A stretch of 52,758 bases of DNA. Source: Myxococcus dinghuensis. GTDB lineage: Bacteria; Myxococcota; Myxococcia; Myxococcales; Myxococcaceae. Under the pieces are notes generated by a model that was not told the origin of the DNA, ran no database searches, and worked only from the letters and a program-made list of their open reading frames with translations. The stretch spans positions 1 through 52,758 of the forward strand of contig NZ_JAKCFB010000055.1 in the NCBI RefSeq assembly GCF_024198235.1, written 5' to 3'. Shown here piece after piece: positions 21,595-29,566 of this stretch; within the stretch, counting starts at the first letter, position 1; each line of letters begins with the position of its first letter. The position numbers and the translations under genes were made by a program.

Positions 21595-24500
21595 TCACGT
21601 CACGGAGAAGTACGACGCCTGCGGGTGGTGGAAGACGAGGGCGGAGACGGACGCCTCCGGCTCCATCATGCAGCCGTCGGTGAGCTGCACGCCGATCTCC
21701 TCCGGCCGCAGCGCGGCGAACAGCTTCGACTGGTCCTCCAGTCGGGGACACGCGGGGTAGCCGAACGAGTAGCGCTTGCCCGCGTACTCCGCGCGGAAGC
21801 GCTCCAGCATCGTCATGTCCGGCTTGTCCGGCGTGCCCCACATGCTGCGCAGCTGCGTGTGCAGCAGCTCCGCGTAGCCCTCCGCCGTCTCCAGCGCGAG
21901 CGCCTGCACCGCGTGCATCTTCAGGAACTCCCCCTTGGCCTTGAGCGACTCGGCCAGCTCGCGGATGCCCGAGCCCGCCGTCACCACGAACATGGCCACG
22001 TTGTCCGTCGGGACGCCCTTCTCCAGCGGGCGCAGGTAGTCCGACAGGCACAGGCCCCCGTCACGGTCCTGCCGGGGGAAGTCGAAGGAGGCGGCCTCCC
22101 GGCCCGTCGTCCCGTCGAAGAGCACCACGCGGTTGCCGTCCGCGCCGGCCTTGAAGAACTGGAACACGGCGCGCGCCTGCATGAGCCCGTCGCGCAGCAG
22201 GCCCTTGAGCTCCTCCACGGCCTCCTTGAGCGCGAGCGCCTTGCGGCCCTCCTCCGTCTTCGCCAGCTCCGCTTCCGCGGCCGTGCCCAGCGCGCGCGCC
22301 GAGCCGCGCAGGCCCAGGTGCCGCCCGTACAGCATGACCGGGTTGATGAACTTCCAGATGTGGTCCAGCGGCGTGTTGGTGAGCACGTGCCGGTCCCAGT
22401 CCGGCGCGGACGGCACCGTGTCCAGCACGCGGATCTCCGCGCTGCGCGGACGCACCACCACGGCCTCCGCCCGGGGGCGCTCCTTCACCTCCTGCGCCAG
22501 CTTCACCCGCCGCTCCGCCAGCTCGCCGCGGAGCCGCTCGTGCGAGGACGGGTCGACGATCTGCTTGGCCAGGTCCAGGCCGCTCATCGCGTCCTGCGCG
22601 TAGGCCACCGTGCCGCCGCCGTAGGCCGGGGCGATGTTGCGGTCCACGAAGTTGCGGCTCAGCGCCGCGCCGCCCACCAGGATGGGCGTCTCCACGCCCG
22701 CGCGCTTCAAGTCCTCCGCCGTCGCCACCATCTGGTGCGCGCTCTTCACCAGCAGGCCCGACAGGCCGAGGATGTCCGGCCGGTGCTCGCGCACCGCCTG
22801 CACCAGCTGCTCCGGCGGCACCTTGATGCCCAGGTTCACCACCTGGAAGCCGTTGTTGGCGAGGATGATCTCAACCAGGTTCTTGCCGATGTCGTGGACG
22901 TCGCCCTTCACCGTGGCGAGCACCACCTTGCCGCGCGTGGCCGTCTGGCTCGCGCTCATGTGCGGCTCGAGGAAGCCCACCGCCGCCTTCATCGACTCGG
23001 CGCTCTGGAGCACCTCCGCGACGATGAGCTCGTTGGCCGCGAACAGCCGCCCCACCTCGTCCATGCCCTTCATCAGCGGGCCGTTGATGATCTCCAGCGG
23101 CTTGTACTTCGCCAGCGCCAGCTCCAGGTCCGCGAACAGGCCGTCGCGCGTGCCCTCGATGATGTAGCGCTGCAGCCGCTCCTCCAGGGGCAGCGTGCTC
23201 ACCTGCACCTTGGCCGCCTTGCGCTCGCGGAAGTGCGCGGCGAACGGCGTCACCGGGTCCTGCCCCCGGTTGTAGAGCAGGTCCTCCGCCAGCTTGCGCT
23301 CCTCCTCGGGCAGCGACGCGTAGCGCTCCAGCTTCTCCGAGTTGACGAGCGCCATGTCCAGGCCCGCCTGCACGCAGTGGTACAGGAACACGGAGTTGAG
23401 CACCTCGCGGCCCGCGGTGGGCAGGCCGAAGGACACGTTGGAGATGCCCAGCACCGTGCGGCACTGCGGGAAGCGCTGCTTGATGAGGCGCACGCCCTCC
23501 ACCGTCTCCACGCCGCTGCCCGTGTACTGCGCGTCGCCGGAGGCGCACGGGAACACGAGCGGGTCGAAGTACAGGTCCTCCGCCTTCATGCCGTACTTCT
23601 TCGTCAACAGCTCGAAGGAGCGCTCGGCCACCGCCAGCTTGCGCTCGCGGGACACGGCCATGCCCGTCTCGTCGATGCAGCCCACCACCAGCGCCGCGCC
23701 GAAGCGGCGCGCCAGCGGCACCACCTTCTCGAAGCGCTCCTCCCCGTCCTCCAGGTTGACGGAGTTGATGATGGCCTTGCCCTGGCTGTACGTCAGGGCC
23801 ATCTCGATGACGTCCTCGTCCGTGGAGTCGATCATCAAGGGCACGCGCACCTTCTTGACGACCACCTCCAGGAAGCGGCGCATGTCCTCCTTCTCCTCCC
23901 GGTCCGGGTTGGCCAGGCAGATGTCGATGACCTGCGCGCCGCGCTTCACCTGGGCGCGGGCAATCTCGGACGCGTCCTCCACCTGCCCCGCGACGATGAG
24001 CTCCTTGAACTTCTTGCTGCCGATGACGTTGGTGCGCTCGCCGACGATGACCGGGCGCAGCTCGTCCGTCACCTCCAGGAAGTCCACGCCCGACAGCGTC
24101 GAGCGCGAGCGGGCCGCGGCGACACGCGGCTTCAGCCCCTTCACCGCCTGCGCCAGCGCGCGGATGTGGCCCTCGTGCGTGCCACAACAGCCCCCCACCA
24201 CGTTGAGCCAGCCCTGCTCACAGAAGCGCGTGAGCGAGCGGGCGATCATCTCCGGCGTCTCCAGGTAGTGCCCGTTCTCGTCCGGCAGGCCCGCGTTGGG
24301 GACACACGACACCGGCGCGGACGTCAGCGCGGACAGCGACCGGAGGTGGTCCGTCATGAAGTCCGGGCCGGTGGCGCAGTTGAGCCCCAGGTACAACAGC
24401 TCCACGTGCTCCAGCGACGCGGCCAGGCTCTCCACGCTCTGCCCCGCGAGCATCGTGCCCATGGGCTCGATCGTCCCGGACACCGCCACCGGCAGCGAGT

Positions 24501-25110
24501 AGCCCAGCTTGCGGAACGCGCGCTGGATGCCCAGCAGCGCCGCCTTGATGTTGCGCGTGTCCTGGGCCGTCTCCACCAGCAGGTAGTCGGAGCCGCCCAG
24601 CGCGAGCCCCTCCGCCTGCACGGCGAAGTTGTCCACCAGCTCCTCGAAGGTGATGCCACCCGTCACGCTGATGGCCTTCGTGGTGGGGCCCACCGAGCCC
24701 GCCACCCAGCGCATGCGCCCGTCGCGCGCCTCGGCCGCCTCCGCCGCCTTGCGCGCCAGCCGCGCGGAGGCCTCGTTGATTTCGAGCGCCTTGTGCCCCA
24801 GGCCGAACTCGTTGAGCACCACCGGCGTGCCACCGAAGCTGTCCGTCTCCGTCACGTCCGCGCCCGCCGCGAAGTAGCGCGCGTGGATGTCCTCGATGAC
24901 GTCCGGCCGCGTCAGCACCAGGTGCTCGTTGCAGCCCTCGTACTCCGGCCCACCGAAGTCGGCCGCCTTGAGGTCCTTGTTCTGCAACAGCGTGCCCATG
25001 GCGCCGTCGAGCACCAGCACGCGCTCGCGCATCGCGACGCGCAGCGCCTCCACGCGACGTCCATTCTCCCCGGGCGGGGGCGGAAGCACTGCGGCGGAAT
25101 GGGTCGTCAT
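21595..25110 (-). CDS. metH: Cobalamin-dependent methionine synthase
   Basis: 1171 residues, with all four modules. The homocysteine-binding barrel has a Zn site including GGCCGTHEGH near residue 308. The methyltetrahydrofolate (pterin-binding) domain contains RTNVIGSKKFKELI. The cap plus B12-binding domain has the lower-ligand motif GDVHDIGKNLV near residue 735, GLSGLLVKS and LVGGAALS. The C-terminal AdoMet reactivation domain carries RYSFGYPACPRL and ends HPQASYFSV. It transfers methyl from 5-methyl-THF to homocysteine. The start ATG overlaps the stop of the upstream ArsR-methyltransferase gene (ATGA), making a two-gene operon whose first gene is the likely regulator. I see no cobalamin riboswitch. 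Confidence 0.97.
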   Translation of the reverse strand: MTTHSAAVLPPPPGENGRRVEALRVAMRERVLVLDGAMGTLLQNKDLKAADFGGPEYEGCNEHLVLTRPDVIEDIHARYFAAGADVTETDSFGGTPVVLNEFGLGHKALEINEASARLARKAAEAAEARDGRMRWVAGSVGPTTKAISVTGGITFEELVDNFAVQAEGLALGGSDYLLVETAQDTRNIKAALLGIQRAFRKLGYSLPVAVSGTIEPMGTMLAGQSVESLAASLEHVELLYLGLNCATGPDFMTDHLRSLSALTSAPVSCVPNAGLPDENGHYLETPEMIARSLTRFCEQGWLNVVGGCCGTHEGHIRALAQAVKGLKPRVAAARSRSTLSGVDFLEVTDELRPVIVGERTNVIGSKKFKELIVAGQVEDASEIARAQVKRGAQVIDICLANPDREEKEDMRRFLEVVVKKVRVPLMIDSTDEDVIEMALTYSQGKAIINSVNLEDGEERFEKVVPLARRFGAALVVGCIDETGMAVSRERKLAVAERSFELLTKKYGMKAEDLYFDPLVFPCASGDAQYTGSGVETVEGVRLIKQRFPQCRTVLGISNVSFGLPTAGREVLNSVFLYHCVQAGLDMALVNSEKLERYASLPEEERKLAEDLLYNRGQDPVTPFAAHFRERKAAKVQVSTLPLEERLQRYIIEGTRDGLFADLELALAKYKPLEIINGPLMKGMDEVGRLFAANELIVAEVLQSAESMKAAVGFLEPHMSASQTATRGKVVLATVKGDVHDIGKNLVEIILANNGFQVVNLGIKVPPEQLVQAVREHRPDILGLSGLLVKSAHQMVATAEDLKRAGVETPILVGGAALSRNFVDRNIAPAYGGGTVAYAQDAMSGLDLAKQIVDPSSHERLRGELAERRVKLAQEVKERPRAEAVVVRPRSAEIRVLDTVPSAPDWDRHVLTNTPLDHIWKFINPVMLYGRHLGLRGSARALGTAAEAELAKTEEGRKALALKEAVEELKGLLRDGLMQARAVFQFFKAGADGNRVVLFDGTTGREAASFDFPRQDRDGGLCLSDYLRPLEKGVPTDNVAMFVVTAGSGIRELAESLKAKGEFLKMHAVQALALETAEGYAELLHTQLRSMWGTPDKPDMTMLERFRAEYAGKRYSFGYPACPRLEDQSKLFAALRPEEIGVQLTDGCMMEPEASVSALVFHHPQASYFSVT

Positions 25111-26003
25111 GATGGCTTGACTCCGGTCAACAGGAAGACGCGGAAGGGGCTCGCCCCGTCACGCGCGTGCGTCTCTCGGGAGAGGGACTGGAAGCCCTGC
25201 TCGCGCAGCGCCCCCTCCAATCCCTCGGGAACGAAGCCCAGGTGGCGGTGGCCCAGCCGCTCCACCACCCAGCGCTCGTCGTGCGGCATCAACTCCAACA
25301 GCACCAGCCGGCCGCCCGGCTTGAGCAGGCGCGCGGCCTCCGCCAGCACCGCGGCCGGGGACTCCACGTGGTGCAGGCTCTGCGAAATCACCACCAGGTC
25401 CATCCGCCCCGCCCCGAGCGACAGCCGCTGCAGGTCCTCGCAGAGGAAGGTGACGTTGGTGGCCTCCTCGCGACCGGCGCGCTCCCTCGCCTGCGCCAGG
25501 GCCTCCGCGTTCTGGTCGATGGCCCACACGTGCCGCGCCCACCGGGCGATGGCCACGCTCAGGACGCCCGTGCCGCAGCCGAAGTCCGCCACGTCCAACG
25601 GCGGGAGCAGCGACGCCAGGGCGCCCGCCCACAGGAACCACGACTGGCCCGGCTCCAACAGCCGCTCGTTGAGCGCCTGCCGGTCCTCACGCGCGCGGAG
25701 CAGGTCCTTCAGCCGGGCGGAGTCCCCCGCCTCGTCCTCCGCCTCGCGCGCCAGGCGGATGAGCGGCCAGCGGGCGTCCTCCCCGTCCAGCGCGAGCGAG
25801 TAGTAGCTGTAGCCCGCCTGCCGCTCCTCGCGGATGAGCCCCAGCCCCTTGAGCTTGCCCAGGTGGTGCGACACCGACGACTGCGCCACCCCCACCAGCG
25901 ACACCAGTTCCGTCACGTTCAGCGGCGCCTCCGACACCAACCGGAGGATGCGCAGCCGCGTCGGGTCGCCCAGCGCCCGGAAGGATTGGGACAGCGTCTC
26001 CAT
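25107..26003 (-). CDS. ArsR-family regulator fused to a SAM-methyltransferase domain (SahR-like)
   Basis: 298 residues. Residues 1-85 are an ArsR winged helix (FRALGDPTRLRILRLVSE, then SSVSHHLGKLKGLGLI). After a helical linker, residues from about 135 form a class I methyltransferase fold with DFGCGTGVLSVAIA and SLHHVESP. Regulators of this architecture (SahR) sense S-adenosylhomocysteine and control SAM recycling and methionine genes. Direct overlap with metH supports that role here. A dyad covering the predicted -10 box of this gene suggests autoregulation. Whether the methyltransferase fold is catalytic or only a sensor is not readable. Confidence 0.87.
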   Translation of the reverse strand: METLSQSFRALGDPTRLRILRLVSEAPLNVTELVSLVGVAQSSVSHHLGKLKGLGLIREERQAGYSYYSLALDGEDARWPLIRLAREAEDEAGDSARLKDLLRAREDRQALNERLLEPGQSWFLWAGALASLLPPLDVADFGCGTGVLSVAIARWARHVWAIDQNAEALAQARERAGREEATNVTFLCEDLQRLSLGAGRMDLVVISQSLHHVESPAAVLAEAARLLKPGGRLVLLELMPHDERWVVERLGHRHLGFVPEGLEGALREQGFQSLSRETHARDGASPFRVFLLTGVKPS

Positions 26004-26011
26004 ATCGCCGC

Positions 26012-26027
26012 ATCAACATACGTCGAT
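26012..26027 (-). promoter_or_regulatory. ArsR-type operator overlapping the -10 box of the sahR-like/metH operon
   Basis: On the minus strand ATCGAC-GTAT-GTTGAT is an interrupted palindrome with 5 of 6 arm positions complementary. It contains TATGTT (26015-26020), a plausible -10 hexamer 11 nt before the start codon. A regulator bound here would block its own promoter. Confidence 0.5.
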
Positions 26028-26097
26028 ACCGGGCCTGATGACCAGTGGACTTTCGACGCGCTGCATGGCGGCCACCGGACAGTGGTAGATGTGGGAC

Positions 26098-26976
26098 ATG
26101 GCGTCTCCCACTCTGCATCAGCTCCTCGAAGGCAAGCGGTTCGGCCTGGTCCTCTCCGCCGGTTACTTCGGCTTCTATGGGCACGCCGGCTTCCTCAAGG
26201 GGCTGGCGGGCGCGGGGCTCAAGCCCCAGGCGTACGCGGGGACGTCCGCGGGGGGCATGGTGGCGGCGTACGCGGCGGCGGGCATGCCGGTGCACGCCAT
26301 CGAGGAGCTGGTGCTGCGGCAGACGCGGGCCAACTTCTGGGACCCGGACCCGATTGGCGCGGTGCTCAACGCGGACTCCAGCGGCCACGGGCTGACGGGC
26401 CTGCTCAAGGGCGAGCGCTTCCGGCGGCTCCTGGAGGACACCCTGGGCGTGCGCCACTTCGAGGACCTGCCCACGCCGCTCCTGCTGGTGGGCGCCAACC
26501 TCACGCTGGGCACACACGAGGTCTTCACCTCCGGCGAGCTGGCGCCGCGCGTCCACGCCACCTGCGCGTACCCGGGCCTGTTCCGCGCCGTGCCGCTGGA
26601 CGGCAACCTGTATTGGGACGGCGGGCTCGTGGACAAGGCGCCCGCGCTGTCGCTGCACGACAGCGACATCGGCAAGGACCTGGACGCCATCCTCGTGCAC
26701 TTCCTGCCCAGCAAGACGCGCAAGGTGGTGGGCGGCCCGCTGGCGTACGCGCAGGGCCTGGCGGCGGGCTCGGCCGCGCTGCGCCGCGACCACTTCCGGC
26801 TCCAGCTCCAGCTGCTGGACGGGCGACAGGTCCCCGTCTACGTCGTCGTCTCCAACCTGCCCCCGGTGACGCCCACCACCATGGAGCGCGGCTTCGACGC
26901 GCTGGACCAGGCGCGACTGTCCGCGGAGGTCGCCCTCTCGCGGCCGCCCGTGCCCTTCGCCCAGGCGCAGTGGTGA
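26098..26976 (+). CDS. Patatin-like phospholipase
   Basis: 292 residues from ATG 26098 (ATG 26089 adds three). The Ser-Asp dyad of patatin lipases is present: GTSAG with Ser50 in the nucleophile elbow and Asp174 in WDGGLVDKAP. The canonical oxyanion DGGGxRG loop is replaced by LSAGYFGFYGHAG, still Gly-rich. No signal peptide, so probably a cytoplasmic or membrane-associated acyl hydrolase. No Shine-Dalgarno; TAGATG lies 6 nt upstream. Divergent from the sahR-like operon. Confidence 0.87.
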   Translation: MASPTLHQLLEGKRFGLVLSAGYFGFYGHAGFLKGLAGAGLKPQAYAGTSAGGMVAAYAAAGMPVHAIEELVLRQTRANFWDPDPIGAVLNADSSGHGLTGLLKGERFRRLLEDTLGVRHFEDLPTPLLLVGANLTLGTHEVFTSGELAPRVHATCAYPGLFRAVPLDGNLYWDGGLVDKAPALSLHDSDIGKDLDAILVHFLPSKTRKVVGGPLAYAQGLAAGSAALRRDHFRLQLQLLDGRQVPVYVVVSNLPPVTPTTMERGFDALDQARLSAEVALSRPPVPFAQAQW

Positions 26977-26985
26977 AGCCGCGGC

Positions 26986-27576
26986 CTACGTGCTCGCCGC
27001 GCGGGTGACGGGGAGCCGGCGCAGGACACGCTGGCGCACATCCTCGATGAACGCCTGCTTCTGCTCGGCGCTGGCTCCCGCCTCGAAGCGCAGGCCCAGG
27101 CCCTCCGCCACGGCCTCCAGGTAGAGGCCACACGCGTCCTGGGCGGTGCCCCTCCGGTCGACGAACAGCGCGCGGCACGGCGGGCAGTAGTTCACCACCC
27201 ACACGCGCTCGCCGTCGGGGATGTCGACCTCGACGGGGCCGCCGTCGAACGCGTCCTCGTCGAACGGGCGGATGGCCCAGATGCCCAGGCGATCTCCGTC
27301 GTCCATGAGCAGCTCGCGGTAGTTGAGCCCCGGCTGGAACTCCCACGCGCCCCAGTCGTACCTCGCCAGCAGGGTCTGGACCCGGCGCGCGCGGCCCCGC
27401 GCGTCCTCGAAGTCCTCCGGGGCCCCGGGCGCGTCGGCCTCGCGGAAGAAGAACAGGTCCAGCACGGCCTCGTCGTTGCCGATGCCGGACTCCTCACACT
27501 CCTGGCCTCGCGCCTCCCCACAGTCATAGCTGGTGGGGGTGTCGCAAACGCTGCAGCGGTAGTCGTGGACGCCCAT
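26986..27576 (-). CDS. Conserved-looking hypothetical protein with a cysteine-pair zinc site
   Basis: 196 residues. N-terminal YRCSVC and a later YDCG/ECEE provide cysteines, and VVNYCPPCRALFVDRRG in the C-terminal half gives another CxxC pair, suggesting structural zinc. The middle is acidic (EAVLDLFFFREADAPGAPEDFEDARG) and soluble. I recognise no family. It lies between the patatin stop (9 nt away, convergent) and the CoA-binding protein gene upstream. Confidence 0.7.
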   Translation of the reverse strand: MGVHDYRCSVCDTPTSYDCGEARGQECEESGIGNDEAVLDLFFFREADAPGAPEDFEDARGRARRVQTLLARYDWGAWEFQPGLNYRELLMDDGDRLGIWAIRPFDEDAFDGGPVEVDIPDGERVWVVNYCPPCRALFVDRRGTAQDACGLYLEAVAEGLGLRFEAGASAEQKQAFIEDVRQRVLRRLPVTRAAST

Positions 27577-27626
27577 GTGGCCCCGAGCCTAGCAAGGCCC
27601 GGGGCCCACACGCGCGACGCGGCCCG

Positions 27627-28070
27627 TCACCGCGCGCCGTAGCGCCGGTGGTCCACCATCAGGCAGCGGTCCTGCACCACCTGGATGCCCGCGCGCGCCA
27701 GCTTCTCCGCCGCCGAGTCGTTGCGGATGCCGGACTGGAACCACACCACCCTGGGCTTCTTGGCGATGATGTCGTCCACGTGCGCGTCGATGTCCTGGGG
27801 GCGCCGGAAGACGTCCACCACGTCCACCTCGCCGGGCACGTCCACCAGCCGCCGGTACACCGGCGCGCCCAGGATGTGCGTCACGTCCGGGTAGTAGACG
27901 GGCACCGGCACCACCTCCACGCCCGCGCGCGCCAGGTAGTCCGGCACGTAGAAGGCGGGCTGGCCCGACTGCTGCTCCGTCTTCATGCCCAGCACCGCCA
28001 CGCGCCGGGCGTGCTTCACCACGCGCGCCACGCCCGCTTCGTCGTGGATGAGGTTGTCTTCCCAGCTCAT
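27627..28070 (-). CDS. CoA-binding domain protein (YccU-like)
   Basis: 147 residues from ATG 28070. A single Rossmann-type CoA-binding domain of the succinyl-CoA synthetase type: VAVLGMKTEQQSGQPAFYVPDYL, VEVVPVPVYYPDV, VDVVDVFRRPQDI and VVWFQSGIRND. Small proteins of this family (YccU and relatives) are widespread, with no defined reaction. The start overlaps the stop of the upstream lipoprotein gene (ATGA), so the two are coupled. Confidence 0.88.
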   Translation of the reverse strand: MSWEDNLIHDEAGVARVVKHARRVAVLGMKTEQQSGQPAFYVPDYLARAGVEVVPVPVYYPDVTHILGAPVYRRLVDVPGEVDVVDVFRRPQDIDAHVDDIIAKKPRVVWFQSGIRNDSAAEKLARAGIQVVQDRCLMVDHRRYGAR

Positions 28071-28981
28071 CGCGCCTCCTCTTGCAGTCCCTGCGCTCGC
28101 GACTCCGTCGCCACCGTCCACGCCGCGCCGTCCACGCGCGCCTTCACCGTGAGCTCGCGGCTCACCGGCACGAAGCGCCCGTAGGCCACCACCTGCGTCC
28201 CCTCGCACGTCACGCCCGGCGTCAGCTCCGGACGCCCCGCCGCCACCCACGCGTCCGTCAGCTCGTCCGGCGCGTCCTCCGCCAGCGCGTCCAGACACCG
28301 GAAGCCCAGCACCACCGCGTCACCGTACTCGGTATCCCGCGTGCCTTGCACCGTGCGCTCCAGCACGTACGCCAACTGCACCCCGGCGCCCACCGGCAGC
28401 ACCTCCACCGCCCACGTCCGCTGTCCCTCGGAGAGGTTTCGCTGGAGCAGGCCGCCGTACTTCGCCTCCCACTCGCGCCGCGTACGCGCCTCCAGGGCCT
28501 CCGGCGCGAAGAAGCGCTCCAGCGCCTGCGCCGTGGGCCCCGCCGGCACCACTTGACGCACCGCGTCCTGCGCGGCCTCCGGGGACACCAGCTTGATGAA
28601 GGCGCCGTCCGCGGCCAGCCGGAGGCGCAGGGTGAAGCGGGACAGCACGTCATCCACCCACGTCTCCACCTCCGCCCCGCCGCGCGTCTGTCGCGAGCGC
28701 GTCACCGCCTGCGTCAGGAGCCAGCCGCCGTCGGCCGGGGTGAAGCGGGACTCGGTGGTCAGCTCCGCCTCCTCGCGCAGCACGGAGCCGTCGCGCTCCA
28801 CGGCGCGGCTGGCGCGCTGGGATTCGGTGAGGACCCGGTCCACGGGCGGCCGGAAGTCGAGCCGCACCGCGCGCGTCGCCGGGAGCGCGGCGGCCACCGT
28901 CAAGGGCGGCCGCGCCCCCTTGCCACGGCAGGCGGAGGTCAGGGACAGCAACACACAGCACACCAGGAGGCAGGGACGCAT
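28067..28981 (-). CDS. Predicted lipoprotein of unknown function
   Basis: 304 residues from ATG 28981. The signal peptide MRPCLLVCCVLLSLTSAC ends in a lipobox with Cys18 and Arg at +2. The mature part begins with a basic segment and has a two-lobe beta-rich look (LTTESRFTPADGGWLLTQAVTRS, WAVEVLPVGAGVQLAYVLERTV), reminiscent of DUF6263-like surface proteins, but I cannot assign it. Overlaps the CoA-binding protein gene by 4 nt. Confidence 0.78.
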   Translation of the reverse strand: MRPCLLVCCVLLSLTSACRGKGARPPLTVAAALPATRAVRLDFRPPVDRVLTESQRASRAVERDGSVLREEAELTTESRFTPADGGWLLTQAVTRSRQTRGGAEVETWVDDVLSRFTLRLRLAADGAFIKLVSPEAAQDAVRQVVPAGPTAQALERFFAPEALEARTRREWEAKYGGLLQRNLSEGQRTWAVEVLPVGAGVQLAYVLERTVQGTRDTEYGDAVVLGFRCLDALAEDAPDELTDAWVAAGRPELTPGVTCEGTQVVAYGRFVPVSRELTVKARVDGAAWTVATESRAQGLQEEAR

Positions 28982-29051
28982 GCGCCCGCGAACGCTGGCA
29001 GAATCCGCCGGCGCCCGCGAGCGCTTCCGCACCACCCTCCCACGAGGTGTC

Positions 29052-29369
29052 TCAGGGGTGGCGCGACTGGCCGTCCGGCGCGCCCTCCACCAGGTCCCGG
29101 CCGATGTTGCTCCGGTCCCTCCGGGCGCCGTCGTCGTCGGGCAGGTTGCCGCTCGCCGCCCGCCGCGACGCCTCCGCCAGGTCGCGTTGCACGTCCTCTT
29201 TCGACGCGTACTCCGTGCGCGGCAGGCACTTGAGCACGTTGATGATGGTGACGGGCGCGTCGCCGTCCTCGGCGGACTCCACGAGCTCCTCCCGCGTCGC
29301 CGGGTAGTCCACCGCGTCGAGATGCGGGGTGATGGAGCGCCCGGGGTCCTCCGCCGTTCCGAAAGCCAT
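29052..29369 (-). CDS. DUF2795 domain protein
   Basis: 105 residues from ATG 29369, with GGAAGG 4-9 nt upstream. The DUF2795 core is clear: VDYPATREELVESAEDG, then INVLKCLPRTEYASKEDVQRDLAEA. The last 35 residues are polar and probably disordered (SGNLPDDDGARRDRSN). Function of the family is unknown. It stands alone, leftward, 70 bp before the lipoprotein gene. An apparent extension to 29579 is noncoding upstream sequence. Confidence 0.85.
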   Translation of the reverse strand: MAFGTAEDPGRSITPHLDAVDYPATREELVESAEDGDAPVTIINVLKCLPRTEYASKEDVQRDLAEASRRAASGNLPDDDGARRDRSNIGRDLVEGAPDGQSRHP

Positions 29370-29566
29370 CGTCCTTCCGCCTTTCTGCCCGGCCGTCGCG
29401 GGTCGGGCGCGCCTCCAGTGGCTGCTCCAAACGTGGGGATGGCCTCCGCGTCCGACCACCTGGCCGTCCCCCTCTCCGCCCCCGCCCGGCCAGGGGAACA
29501 GCCGCCCGGGGCGTTTGCCGGTAGAGTCCCCCCTCCGTCGCCATCCGCCGTCCGGAGCCCTCTTCC

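Noticed and set aside
21625..25803. Very long open frame (1392 codons) antisense to metH and the regulator
   Set aside because: Composition is Arg/His/Leu-rich with no recognisable domain. In a 70% GC genome the strand opposite a well-biased gene lacks stops; the metH frame carries every expected motif.
25111..26003. Cobalamin riboswitch upstream of metH
   Set aside because: metH directly overlaps the regulator gene and no B12-box-like sequence is visible before 26003.
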